Origin: Tomocerus qinae
Taxonomy: Eukaryota > Arthropoda > Collembola > Entomobryomorpha > Tomoceridae
Assembly (NCBI GenBank): GCA_020055645.1
Contig: CM034549.1
Coordinates: 5,704,001-5,768,000 of the forward strand
Direction of reading: 5' to 3'
DNA: 64,000 nt
Shown one piece after another: positions 10,871-22,314 of this stretch. The translations under genes and the position numbers were made by a program. How positions within the stretch are numbered: position 1 is the stretch's first letter; the number at the start of each line of letters is the position of its first letter. Below the pieces are notes generated by a model. That model worked only from the letters and a program-made list of their open reading frames with translations, was not told where the DNA came from and searched no databases.

Positions 10871-11402
10871 CCTATCTAAATGCGTGTTAAAAGATGCTTT
10901 ACATCAAGCTTTATTCCTCCCGAACAACCCGCGGCAGATCCCCATAGTAAAAGTCAAAAATTTTCTTTTCCTGCCCGTGACGTCACTTGCAGTACCGTTT
11001 AACACGTGTTTTGATAGTCATGACGTGACTTGATTATAGTTTGCAGTACTTACTATTGATTTTCATAGCCATGAATTTTTATCAAAATTTGATTATTTGC
11101 CTTTCCTTCTGTATTTTAGGTTCTTTGCCTCCCGAAAGTTAAGGCCGATTTTTATGGGACTATCGAGGAACACAGGAGGACGGATGGATTTTTCAACATT
11201 GTATAAAAACTAAAAAACTGATTCACTTTTTTTGGAATTTAATCTTTTTAAAAGCATTTAAAGCAACGATATCAAAAATCCATCCGCCCTCGAGTGTTCC
11301 TCGATAGTGATTCCAAAAATCTAAGTCCCATAAAAATCGAACTTATCCTTCGGGAGGAATAAAGCTTGATGCAAAGCATCTTTTAACACGCATTTAGATA
11401 GG
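10871..11402. mobile_element. Foldback element with 50-bp TIRs
   Basis: Left end CCTATCTAAATGCGTGTTAA.. and right end ..TTAACACGCATTTAGATAGG are inverted over about 50 bp. A second inverted pair lies inside (CGATTTTTATGGGACT at about 11150, AGTCCCATAAAAATCG at about 11325). No transposase is present. Confidence 0.8.
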
Positions 11403-11629
11403 CCCATGCGGTTGCTATGCAAGCGTGGTGAGCGTCCTTAAATTTAAACCAAATGTTGAAAAGCGCAAATCTTTTGAGATTGAATAGGACTACTGGGAGC
11501 CTAGTATTATACAATATGAACATAGGGCGTTTGACTTGTCGTTTTGACGTCATTTCCGACCACCCTGTGTATGCATCGTCGTGTCCGTGAAATAAACGAG
11601 TGTAAATGTATTCTTGATATACTTATACC

Positions 11630-11937
11630 CAAGAAGCATAAACTGTATAAGGAGGGTCCAATAGAGAACTTCCCGTAAGGGATTTTGAAAGTTTATAAGG
11701 GACATGTTTGACAAATTTTATCCCCAAATATCCAACTTTGTGTGGTTGCTATGTGGTTGGAAACGGAATAAATGCAGAACGATAAGTGGGATAATCAGTG
11801 TTGAAGCATTATAGCAAAGGTAGAGATAAGGGACTTTTCTCAGAAAAAATCCCTTATAAATCTTCAGAAATCTAAATAGCAAAATTCGCTACTGGACTCT
11901 CCTTATACAGCGCTATGACTACAGTTTATGCTTCTTG
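11630..11937. mobile_element. hAT MITE 1 of a stacked pair, 308 bp
   Basis: TIRs CAAGAAGCATAAACTGTA and TACAGTTTATGCTTCTTG. Flanked by CTTATACC at 11622-11629 and 11938-11945. The CCCTTATAAA and GGACTCTCCTTATACAGCGC interior is shared with copies at about 35.2-35.5 kb and 44.8-45.0 kb. Confidence 0.88.
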
Positions 11938-11945
11938 CTTATACC

Positions 11946-12161
11946 CAAGGAGTGTCAACAGTTTCAACAGGAGGGTTCAGCTAGGCACTTTGCGTGAATA
12001 TCTATAAGGGAAAAATCCTACCAGTTGTCATTGGCAACAATCGGATAAGGGACGAAAAACGTCCCTTATAGATATTCACGCAAAGTGCCTAACTGAACCC
12101 TCCTTATGAAAAAACAGCCAAAGAGAAACCAAGGGATACCCCAACCAGTTAAAGCTCCTTG
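11946..12161. mobile_element. hAT MITE 2 of the stacked pair, 216 bp
   Basis: Ends CAAGGAGTGTCAACAG and TTAAAGCTCCTTG. It begins directly after the right TSD of MITE 1 and is followed by a third copy of CTTATACC (12162-12169). Confidence 0.88.
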
Positions 12162-12599
12162 CTTATACCTAACCAGCCACATTGAATTAATTTCTTGAAT
12201 GTTTTTACGTCAAACGGCGACAGTCTGTGCAGCCCTCGGGGGTATCAAAGTACACGTTTCAAAATTTGTGTCGTCATTTGCAAGCTTGCAATACTCACTA
12301 AGTCACAAACCATTGTCTTTGTAATTTCCATTTTATACACTTTGCAAATTTTTATCCAGCAACTGGACGCAATGAGATAAATTCTGTAAGCGCAACTGGC
12401 CTCAAAAATGCAATTTAAATACTAATTTGCATTTTGCATCGGTTTTCATAACCTTAGTCTTAAGAAGTCGATTTCGGAGGGGGCAATGACGTCATAGACT
12501 TGTATGCATTAGGCATAATATGAAACAGTAGTATGGTGACCCGTCCTACAGTCCGGGTTAATAACAATGTGCTTGAAATTTCAAAAAAATTAAAAGAAA

Positions 12600-12745
12600 T
12601 CTTCCCACCCATGCTACACAATTTAGGAATATGAGTTGGAAACCTCCCACTTATGCTACACCTTTAAGGAATATGGGTTGGAAGTCTCCCACTTATGCTA
12701 CACCTTTAGTGAATTTTAGTTGGAAGTGGCCCAAAATTATGCTAT
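12600..12745. repeat. Tandem repeat of about 47 bp, 3 copies
   Basis: The unit contains CCCACTTATGCTACACCTTTA and AGGAATATGGGTTGGAAG, diverging in the third copy. Confidence 0.75.
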
Positions 12746-13081
12746 TAGAAATAAGTTTGTCAAGCCGAGAATAATTTATTTTCGTTTGTGTGTTGAGAGC
12801 CTGGATTTGTTTGTAACATTCCAACGCCACTGAGCCAAATTCAGGCTCTCAAATAATAACATACTGACATGAACACATTAATGTTTCAAGATTATAAGAT
12901 AGGATTTTGTCTTATTTTGTCTAAAATGAGTAAAAAATAGCCTAAAGATGACAAAATCGCGCAAAGTTTTTGGTTTTTTGAGAAAACATTTTCCCTTTTC
13001 TTGGATTTGAGGGGGGATGGAATGCATTTTCGTTGACAACGGAATTTTGAAATACAAAATACCCGAATCCTTAGTTAGAAG

Positions 13082-14473
13082 CAAGGAGCTTTTACGTTGT
13101 TATAGTATCATCGTTTAATAAGGAGGGCCAAGTAGAGAATTACCCGTAAGGGATTTTGAAGATCTATAAGGGACGTTTTCTATTTCAAATTGGGGTAAAA
13201 AATCCCTTATGATTATGATCATAATAACAAGTTCATTTCCCAATGACGTTGTGGAATGATGTAAGAAATGATATCACATCATTAATATAGGCTAGATACA
13301 TTGGATTGCAATTTCATAGGAAGAAATTAATTACACTATCCGATTATTACAAATAAGTTGTAATTCCTTGAATTCAAACCCTTGTGGACTGTTTTTATCA
13401 TTTTGCACAGTTTCGTAGCATGTTGTTGCACTTCCACTTATAAATCCCATTTGTATCCATATGACTATGACACACAATGTATTATGTATGACTGTCTCAA
13501 CACATTTAACAGTTAGCTGTACAGTTTATGATGCAGAGTTAAAGTTTTAACGTATCAGAAAAGTTGAACTAGCAAGTGTGAGAAAAGAGAATGACAGACT
13601 CAATAAAAAAAATGGCTCGTAGAAATGAAACCAATTGAGGCATTGAGGAAACAATTAAACAGGGCAATAAAAATTGCAGAAGTAAAATGTAGAGACTACT
13701 AAATTGGAGTATTTTAGTCTTTCCGGTTCTAGGACCAGTAACGGTAAATAGCAGTAATAGCGGATTTTAAAAGATTTATTAAATACATAACGATAAATAA
13801 CAACTTTAACAATAAAGATTACACACGTTCTGGCTGTATGCATTTACACTTTTCAATACACACCAGACACATCAGCTATATGAATTGGTTTTCTATATCA
13901 ATGGTAGCTTACATTTGAGAAAGGAAAATATTTTGCCTTCGTTTCTGTAACCTTTGCTGTTTTTCCAATTTTTCTTGGCGTATTGCTCTGTTGATTGAAT
14001 CAATTCGGATAATAGTTCTAGTACGCACGTATAATTGTATTACTCCTTTGGGAACTTCAGGATATAAATCAGAAAGAAGAACGCTCAAATTTTCCACTAC
14101 GGCAAAGCTCCGATTAAATGTGTGCTGACCTATCCCACGATGGTACTCAATAAAGTATTCCACAAGGGTTTGAATTCAAGGAATTACAACTTATTTGTAA
14201 TAATCGGATAGTGGAATTAATTTCTCCCTATGAAATTGCAATCCAATGTTTCTAGTCTAGTTTACTATTAATGATTTGATATCATTTCTTACATCATTCC
14301 ACAACGTCATTGGGAAATGAGCTTGCTACTATGATCATGTAATCATAAGGGATTTTTTACCCCAGTTTGAAATAGAAAACGTCCCTTATAGATCTTCAAA
14401 ATCCCTTACGGGTAATTCTCTACTTGGCCCTCCTTATTAAACGATGATACTATAACAACGTAAAAGCTCCTTG
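13082..14473. mobile_element. Long-TIR hAT-type element, 1.39 kb, TSD GTTAGAAG
   Basis: Terminal inverted repeats of about 310 bp (13082-13391 and about 14159-14473) start CAAGGAGCTTTTACGTTG. It is flanked by GTTAGAAG at 13074-13081 and 14474-14481. The outer sequence (CGTAAGGGATTTTGAAGATC) is shared with the short MITEs here. The unique middle holds the short open frame described separately. Confidence 0.85.
13909..14163 (-). CDS. Short open frame inside the long-TIR hAT element, 84 aa
   Basis: It reads from a methionine just inside the right inverted repeat and contains the segment FVVEN-like FAVVENLSVLLSDLYP, then YVRTRTIIRIDSINRAI and a Lys/Arg/Gln-rich end. The Arg-Thr-Arg-Thr stretch looks like a C-terminal remnant of a transposon protein, but I cannot assign a family. 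It may be a relic of the autonomous parent or may not be expressed. Confidence 0.35.
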   Translation of the reverse strand: MEYFIEYHRGIGQHTFNRSFAVVENLSVLLSDLYPEVPKGVIQLYVRTRTIIRIDSINRAIRQEKLEKQQRLQKRRQNIFLSQM

Positions 14474-14481
14474 GTTAGAAG

Positions 14482-14532
14482 CAAGGAGCATGGACGTTAT
14501 CATAGTATAGTATTAACCGTCCAAGCTCCTTG
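14482..14532. mobile_element. 51-bp internally deleted hAT MITE abutting the 13-14 kb element
   Basis: CAAGGAGCATGGACG..CGTCCAAGCTCCTTG-type ends on a near-palindrome that starts right after TSD GTTAGAAG. The expected third TSD copy is missing on the right, where the minisatellite begins. Confidence 0.7.
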
Positions 14533-14539
14533 CTCATCT

Positions 14540-15225
14540 CTAAAATTATTTTCCATCCCGGGAATATTTCTCCACCTCTAAAATTATTTCGCATCCCTGG
14601 AATATGTCCCCATTTTAAAAATTATTTCCTATCCCGGGAATATTTCCCCAATTCTCAAATTATTTTCTATCCCTGGAATATTTTCCCATTTCTAAAATTA
14701 TATTCTATCCCTGTGATATTTCCCCTTTTTTAAAATTATTTTCTAACCCTGGGATATTTCCCCATTTCTAAAATTATTTTCCATCCCTGGGATATTTGCC
14801 CATTTCCAAAATTATTTTCTATCCCTGGGATACATCCCCAATTCTAAAATTATTTTCTACCCATGGGATACTTCTCCATTACTAAAATCATTTTCCATCC
14901 CTGGAATATTTCCTCATCTCTAAAATTATTTCCCCATCTCTAAAATTAGTTTTCATCCCCTGGAATATCTCCCCAATTCCAAAATTAGTTACCATCCCTG
15001 AAATATTTTCCCACTTGTAAAATTAGTTACCATCCCTGAAATATTTCCCAATTTCTAAAATTATTTTTAATCCCTGTGATATTTCTTCATCTCTAAAATT
15101 ATTTTCCATCCCTGCAATATTTCCCTATTTCCAAAATTATTTTCCACCCCCGGAATATTTCGTCATTTCTAAAATTATTTTCTATCTCTGGAATATGTCC
15201 CCACTTCTTTCCATCAATTCCATCC
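14540..15225. repeat. Minisatellite of about 37 bp derived from foldback-element wings
   Basis: About 18 diverged copies of TCTAAAATTATTTTCCATCC-CTGGAATATTTCCCCAT. The same unit occurs in one to five copies inside the family I wings (about 16630-16730, 18600-18720, 19795-19855, 28450-28560, 54270-54440) and in degenerate form in family II wings, so the array was probably seeded by a wing. Confidence 0.9.
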
Positions 15226-15539
15226 CTGAAATATTTCCCGGAACATTCCTATTATACCGACGCTCAACGGAATAGACCGATATTCCGTTGATATTCCGAT
15301 AGCTCATTCGAAAGATCTCGTCGAGAACATCATGAATATGGTATTGGTTTTTGGGGGAACCCCTCAAATAAGAAAGTTATGGTCGGTTAAAGTTAAAAAT
15401 ATGACTATTTCGATGCCTATATTCGTATATTATAAAAACGAAGAGTTGCAAGTTCTTTAGGACATCGTTGTTTTGCTCTTCATGGTGAATTTACTTGTAA
15501 CTATGGCAACGTAGCTAATAAGATTATGTAGGTTTGGTT

Positions 15540-15962
15540 TTTTAAAATTCTAAATTACACTTTAACTTCTATTTTGGGTTAGGTTAGGTTAGGTTAATGG
15601 AAATTGAACATGGCTTGTCTGTCCGTACGTCCGTCACCACGATAACTTTCGAAAGCAATGATGGATATTGACCAAACTTATAAAAAACAATGCCTATGGA
15701 CCACTGACGATCCCAATTGAATTTGGGGTAAATCGGTCCATAGGTTGCTGAGATACCGCGCGCTTACTTTGTCTTCATTTTCATAGTCAAAGTTGAAAAT
15801 GGGCATTAAAAAAATTCAATTGCGTTTCCTATTAATTGTTAGCGGGATAGTATAAAATTTTACTCCGCTTCTACCAAATTTAAGATTTTATAATAACGTA
15901 AATAAAACTGCAAAATAATCATTATAGGACGGAAATAAATCAATAGTCAATATTAATCTATT
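15540..15962. repeat. Dispersed repeat of about 400 bp (GTCCGT..GATAACTTTCGAA family), copy 1
   Basis: It contains CTGTCCGTACGTCCGT, ACGATAACTTTCGAAAGCAA, GGACCACTGACGATCCC, GCTGAGATACCGCGCGC and CAATTGCGTTTCCTAT in that order. More copies form a tandem block at 50.34-53.24 kb. It continues into 40-bp minisatellite units (TTTTGATTTTCTGTTGA..TCATAGTCAA) up to 16062. Confidence 0.9.
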
Positions 15963-16062
15963 TTGATTTTCTGTTGAATTTCATAGTCAATATTAATCTA
16001 TTTTGATTTTCTGTTGAATTTCATAGTCAACATTAATGTGCTTTGATTTTCTGTTGATTTTT

Positions 16063-17707
16063 CATAGGGAGACATTCGAGGCAGGCTAACTGTCCTCAGG
16101 ATTTGTCAATCCCTATGTATCCTTTTCCCTTTTGGTTGAAAAATAGTCAGAAAGGATAGCTCAAAAACCTGAAACTTTTTGGGAAAAATTATAGGTACAA
16201 AACGGGTAGATAATTCTTCGAACTACGTTGCGTTAATTCAGCAACTCCGTCGGAGGTCCGATTCTCCCGCTAGACACCGAAGATTCGGTTGTCCCATTGT
16301 TTGGTCATCATAATTCAATTGTCAAAATAAGTGTAGTATTCTTTCAAATCCCTATCATTACGTGTCTTACGTCCACTCACTCTACTTTGGCATAGTAATA
16401 CACAATGTGACTGAATCCCGTCGACTAGTACTAATTTAAAGGATTTCAATTACTAGGTGCAACCATTGGGTGCAACCACAACACCAACCTATCATTCCCC
16501 TAACGGGGGTTGGGGGGCAGAGCCCCCCATAAAACCAAATTCTGATATCATTCGATAGAGTATTTTATTAATGATTTTGAGAATAAATGATAATATACAT
16601 TTTACGGATTCCAGCAGCAATGGGAAAAAATTCTTGGGATTGAAAATAATTTTAGAAATAGGGAAATATCCCAGGGATAGAAAATAATTTTAAAAATGAG
16701 AAAAATAAATAATCCAGGAATAAAAAATATTGTTTTGCGTATAACAGACCTGAAATATTCTTACTTCACTGAGAATATTTTACCTAACTTTCAATATAGC
16801 GCTACATTACATATAAACTATTTATAAACGATAGAAACTACAAAATAAAAAAATAATAAATTAAAAAATTAAAAACTCATAGGGAGACGCGAGGAAAACT
16901 AGAAAACAAGGAAAATTAAAGTTTTTGGATAATTAAAATATGGCGTAATGAAATAAATATTTATGCCCAAGTCTCCCGGTTGAAATTACAAATCGTCTTT
17001 TCACGTTTATTAGTAAAGAAAGTAACACAAAAAATGTAAATCATAATATTGAAAATTGGTTGACTGATTCAAAAACGTTCTCCTGAAATCCAGTAAAAAG
17101 ATTATGAAAATGCCAGACTATATAGAAAGAATATGTATATTATCTTTTATTTCCGTGGAGAAATTTAGGAGTTGTGACATAACAAATATATTGAAATCCT
17201 TATTACATAGTCTGAAAACAGTCTGAATGGCCTTCTACAACCAGTTAATTATTTGCAGCGAATAAGTGCATTGTCATGAGTTCTACTAATACTATGCGAT
17301 ACATTCTTTCACTATTGTCTCCACCTAGTATCTAGTGGGTATGATGCCATTGAGATTTAAGGCATCTTGATAACAACGAAATCATAACTTACATATTACT
17401 ATTTCTCCCCACCTAAAAGAATATTTCTTCCAAGATATCAGTGTAGTAAAATTTAAACTATGGTATACTTGATTTTTACGTAGGCTTTTCTTTTGGATGC
17501 GTTATTTAAAATTCTACTTATAACTACCACATATTATTAGAATTACAAATTGAAAACCATTTTTTACATTGCACAATGCTAAAAACGATTCAAAAGCAAT
17601 TTCAACCGGGAGACTTGGGCATAAATATTTATTTAATTACGCCATATTTTAATTATCCAGAAACTTTAATTTTCCTTGTTTTCTAGTTTTCCTCGCGTCT
17701 CCCTATG
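16063..17707 (+). mobile_element. Foldback family I copy Ia: wing plus core
   Basis: The wing runs from CATAGGGAGAC at 16063 to 16877. The core runs from a second CATAGGGAGAC at 16878 to the inverted GTCTCCCTATG at 17697-17707 and has inverted arms of about 120 bp (CGCGAGGAAAAC..GTTTTCCTCGCG and CAACCGGGAGAC). The wing holds a GC hairpin (GGGGGGCAGAGCCCCCC, near 16516) and GGGATGGAAAAT minisatellite units. No protein is encoded. The opposite wing is missing; a partial core end recurs at about 17840-17935. Confidence 0.85.
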
Positions 17708-17990
17708 AGTTTTTAATTTTTTAATTTGTTATTTTTCTCCAAAATCTCTGCTACTGAAAGAACATACTACTCTATGGTTGGTAATGGTAAATACTTCTAA
17801 CTACCACTTATCACATGGTAAGATTGCAAATTGAAAACCAATTTTCACATTTCATACAATGATCCAAATGCAATTTCAACCGGGAGACTTGTCTTTTGGT
17901 TTTCCTTGTGTCTCCCTATGAGTTTTTTAAGGTTTTTACCTTTTAATATTCATAGTCAACATTAATGTGCTTTGATTTTCTGTTGATTTT

Positions 17991-19857
17991 CATAGGGAGA
18001 CATTCGAGGCAGGCTAACTGCTCTCAGGATTTGTCAATCCCTATGTATGAGGTTGGGTGGGGGTTCGAAAATTTCTGTAAAGGATATCTCGAAAACTTGA
18101 AACTTCTGGGCAAAAATTATAGAGACAATATTAGTAAACAATTCTTCGACGGAGTGTGCTTTAATTCAGCAACTCTGTCGGAGGACCGGTTCTCCCGCTA
18201 GAGCCCGAAGATTCGGTTGTGACCTTGTTTGGTTAGCATAAAATTCAATTGTCAAATTCAGTTTCCGTAGATACAGTGCAGTAGTTCAGTAGTAGTATAG
18301 CGTGCTACTGTACTACTCTTTCGAATCCGTATCATCACTATCACGTCCTCTCAATCCACTCTTGTCATAGTAATACACAAGGTGACTGAATACCGTTGCA
18401 TATTACTAATCCAAATGATTGAATTACTACTGGTACCACCAACTACAACCACAACACTCACCTTCCATTCCCCTAGCGGGGGTTGGGGGGCAGAGCCCCC
18501 CATAAAGCCGAATAGTGATATCATTCGATAGAGTATATTATTAATACTTTTGTGAACAAATGATATACAGTGCACTGGTAAGGTTGCAGAGACAAAAAGG
18601 ATTTCCGAAATTGGGATATATTCTAGGGATGGAAATTATTCTTAAAACTTGAAAAAGACTCCAGGACAGAAATTTTTTTAGAAATGGGGAAATATTCCAG
18701 GAATGGAAAAATATTGTTTTGTGTACAACATCCCAAAATATTCTCACTTATACCGCCATATACCTAACGTTCAATATCACTACATATAAACAATTAAAAC
18801 TATAAAATAAATTAAAAAGTAAAAACTTAAAAAACTCATAGGGAGACGCGAGGAAAACCAGAAAACAAGGAAAAACAAAGTTTATGGATAATCAGAATAT
18901 GGCGTGAATTAAAAAACATATATGCCCCAGTCTCCCGGTTGAAATTACAAATTCAAAATCGTCTTTTCAATTAAATTAATAAATAAAGTACAATTAATAA
19001 ACAAATGCTGTAAATTATAATATTGAAAATCCTTCAAAAATGTTCTTCTGAAATGAATTTAAAAATATGAAAATACCAGACAGGATAAGAAAGAAAATGA
19101 ATATCTTTCGGAAAATTTAGAGTCTGCTGAAAGCAATCGAAATGACAATAGTGGTTTGTCCCAAGGTTAGTAGAAATAAAATAGGTTTGGAATTCCAGGC
19201 AGTCGCATGGTGGCAATTTCCCTATGGGGATGATTACGAAAACCCCATAACAGCTAAAGCAACACAAATAATCCAAAGTGCCTGGGAATCTCGCAGGTTG
19301 GCTTTGACAGATACCAAATGGAGATAATCGAAAATTTAGACTTCTACAATCAATTAATTGACTACACAGAATTAGCACGTTTTCATGAGTATGATACTCC
19401 TATTATTTGCAGTTCGAGACTTACATTTGTCTCTACCTCATGTATCTAGTGGAAGTGGGACCATTGAGATTTAAGACACCTTGATTGCGACCAAATTACA
19501 AGACGCTATTTCTTCCACTCGCACTTTCACACTTCACAATGCTAAAAATGATTCAAAAACAATTTCAACCGGTAGACTGGGGCATATATGTTTTTTAATT
19601 CACCCCATATTCTGATTATCCATATATAAACTTTGTTTTTCCTTGTTTTCTGGTTTTCCTCGCGTCTCCCTATGAGTTTTTTAAGTTTTTACTTTTTAAT
19701 TTATTTTATAGTTTTAATTGTTTATATGTAGTGATATTGAACGTTAGGTATATGGCGGTATAAGTGAGAATATTTTGGGATGTTGTACACAAAACAATAT
19801 TTTTCCATTCCTGGAATATTTCCCCATTTCTAAAAAAATTTCTGTCCCTGGAGTCTT
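17991..19857 (+). mobile_element. Foldback family I copy Ib: wing, core, truncated opposite wing
   Basis: Wing 17991-18836, core 18837-19674, start of the inverted wing 19675-19857, where a family II end (TATACGGGGAGAAACTGC) cuts in. About 18635-19857 is therefore one large inverted repeat. The 50 bases before it duplicate those before copy Ia, so the two copies sit in related minisatellite context. Confidence 0.85.
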
Positions 19858-20415
19858 TTTATACGGGGAGAAACTGCAAAGCATTCAGCGCATTGCCCGA
19901 AGGGCAATGTGTGGTTTCACCACTATTATGCATTCGTCACGTTGGCTAAAAATTTTGAAGAGAGATTGCTCGTAAACTGGTAATTTCTGGGACATAATGC
20001 AAGATACCGAAAACGTAAAGCATCTCTTTGCGGGGTGCGCTGTAATTTGAAATCAACTGTCCGGGTTCAACTTTAGCCGTAGGAACCGGAAGAATGAATT
20101 TTAAAATTGTTTGGTATCTCCTTGGCGACTTGGTACAATGCATCATAGTCATAGTCAATTGGTTACTGGATGGATTGCATTGACTAGAAATATACGTAAC
20201 TTTCCATTTCCTAATCCAATCTCCGTAGATACACTGAATTGGCATATTGGCAGGCACCATCTCAATAATGATAATAATGTCGGATTTAAAGATGCATTAT
20301 TCCTGTTAGGCAGTATTCCAATCTCATTGCCAATATTCCCAGTTCATTCATCTCAGTGCAAATACGGAGTACTGATAACATTTCCAGGGATGGAAAATAT
20401 ATTATATCCTTCAAC
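19858..20415 (+). mobile_element. Foldback family II wing end (C module), forward copy
   Basis: It begins TATACGGGGAGAAACTGCAA, includes the hairpin CATTGCCCGAAGGGCAATG, then CCGTAGGAACCGGAAGAATGA and ATCTCCGTAGATACACTGAA. Five other copies or fragments lie at 26.72-27.40, 46.85-47.26, 55.86-56.52, 61.68-62.40 and 62.69-63.42 kb. Here it runs into Harbinger coding remnants. Confidence 0.85.
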
Positions 20416-20701
20416 AAGCAATAATTCAATGGCAATCCCTAAGCCATCATCAGCAATTGAAAATTCTAATCGGAAGCGAAAGAGAAGTGCTGAAGAACAA
20501 ACCTAAATTCCTAGACTTATTGTGGATGCAGAAGAAAAGAAAAACAGAATTCTAGAAAGCATTGACAATACTTTGAAGGAGTTGCTAGCCCTTGAAAGAG
20601 AGAAAATAGAATTGAAAAGGCTGAAGATGGGGATAATAGTTCCACAAATAATCACAGATGAAGATCGTGGTGATGATAGCGAAAATTTTACTGTCGATTA
20701 A
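20416..20701 (+). pseudogene. PIF/Harbinger Myb-like partner protein, C-terminal remnant
   Basis: One frame encodes a basic NRKRKRS segment, then an in-frame TAA at 20504-20506, then a coiled-coil-like stretch (ILESIDNTLKELLALEREK) and an acidic tail ending at TAA 20699-20701. Harbinger elements encode a Myb/SANT-type accessory protein with a similar C-terminal helix that brings the transposase to the nucleus and DNA. The DNA-binding half is missing and replaced by a family II wing. It converges with the transposase remnant, as expected for one element. Confidence 0.6.
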
Positions 20702-20802
20702 TTCAAGGACAATAAATTCTCAAAGTACTATTAACTGTTAGTAACGATGGATGATATACTATATATAACATTGTTTTAACTATTAATAAATATTGATAAA
20801 AG

Positions 20803-21712
20803 TTAGCCGAAATATCGTTCAGCTAATCTTGCTCTAGTTTCCATCCCTGCAGCTGTAATTGGACCTTTTCCCAAAATTTGCTCATTTAAGTCATCATTTT
20901 CAGGCTCAAAGACATAATTTTCATCTTCTTGAAGCTTTAACCGTCGTCGAAGGTTGTGTAAGACTGTCACTGCAATAACTTTCCTCCCGTTTTATGAATG
21001 CATCGGAATACATTTTTAATTAATCCAATGGACCGCTCTACAATCTGTCTCGTTTTTTTGTGAATAGTATTGTAATTTTTCTCACCATCAGTCAATTTCT
21101 CGTAGGAGGTCATCAACTAAGGCTCGATCGGATAGCCTGAGTCTCCTAGAAAAATAAATAACCAATAGTATTACGGTTACAAAGTTTGGTAGATAACAAT
21201 GCTTACAATTTAATTTTTCTTACCTCGTAGCCAACCATTAGGAGGGTTTTCCATAAAGTGATGACTGATGACGTAAATCTGAGTTGTTCCAGATAAAAGA
21301 ATCATAAGAAGAGCCACCCCATTTAGCAACAACGTTTGTAATCATCAAAGATGCGTTACATACTACTTGAATATTAACACTCTCCACCGTTACGAGAAAC
21401 AAAAAGAGGTGCTTCATGTCCTCCTGGAGATAGAATGTCAATTAGCGTTCCGTCTATTGCCCCAATTATATTAGGAAAGCCATACAAATCATGAAACTCT
21501 GCTTTGACAACATTAAGCTCTTCTGTGGTAGATGGAAATTTGATAAAAGTGATACTACTAATACATCGGGAGACAGTGGACTGTGTCAGGCAGACAATAT
21601 CACTCACATCTTCTTGAGATGGCCTTTTTGCAAAAAACCGAAGAGCAGCTAGTACCTGAATATGCACGGGTAACGAATGATTTCTTTTAGTGCGACGTTG
21701 CAAGTCATTCTG
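20803..21712 (-). pseudogene. PIF/Harbinger (HARBI1-like) transposase, inactivated
   Basis: DDE-superfamily nuclease-related transposase. In minus-strand order it has a helix-turn-helix-like segment (QEDVSDIVCLTQSTVSRCI), GAIDGTLIDI (first Asp), ESVNIQVVCNA, GWLRGDSGYP (second Asp, formed by splicing a 78-bp intron at 21146-21223), VERSIGLIKNVFRC (the Glu) and a C-terminus ending AERYFG before TAA. Damage: a frameshift near 21390 after FVSRNG, an in-frame TAG after GYPIEP near 21118, and a frameshift near 20985 between CIHK and RKVIAVTVLHN. The catalytic motifs remain recognisable. The N-terminus is short, and an acceptor-like TTTTAG at its edge suggests a lost upstream exon. Confidence 0.85.
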
Positions 21713-21759
21713 GCACAGTTGAACTGTCTAAAATATTAAATGGTAAAAACCTTAAAAAC

Positions 21760-22314
21760 TCATAGGGAGACGCAAGGAAAACTAGAAAACAAGGAAAAAT
21801 GAATTTTCTGGATAATTTAAATAGGGCGGTTGAAATTGCTTTTGAATCGTTTTCAGCATTAGGCAATGTGAAAATCGGTAGTACAAGTGCAGTTCTTATA
21901 ATATGTGGTAGTTTTAGTAGAATTTTAAATAACCTACCCAAACAAAAATCAAAAGAGACCATGAAAAAACCAGCAGTATACACGTTATTTTAATTTTTTA
22001 CTATAGTGGTAATTCTTTCATTGGCAGATCGGAGGAAAATTCTTTCAGATGGGGAGTAGTAGTAGTATGAATGAGTGGGGATGAGTGTTATCATTTGGTA
22101 GTTATCAAGGTCGCTTAAGTCTCCCTGGCCTCATGACAATAATGTACTTATTTGCTGAAAAACAATTAACTGGTTGTACAAGGCTAAATTGTACTCAATT
22201 GTAAATCGTAAAGTGAAGTCTTTGGTGCTATCTAGATAGATTGTTTTCAGAATTTGCAGCTACGATTTAAAAATATTTTTGTATTTTATTTTCACAATAT
22301 ATATACAAATAAAA
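21760..22314 (+). mobile_element. Foldback family I core, left part only
   Basis: CATAGGGAGACGC, then an interior matching the 27425-28290 core (for example TTTCATTGGCAGATCGGAGG and AACAATTAACTGGTTGTACA). The right half is cut off by the family II core at 22315. Confidence 0.8.

Noticed and set aside
14540..15225. CRISPR-like array
   Set aside because: Units are contiguous and diverged with no unique spacers, and the genome is eukaryotic; it is a minisatellite.
19858..19975. Frame reading YGEKLQSIQRIARRAMCGFTT as a LINE reverse-transcriptase C-terminus
   Set aside because: It is vaguely similar in pattern only; other copies of the module do not keep the frame, and the DNA is conserved as a hairpin instead.
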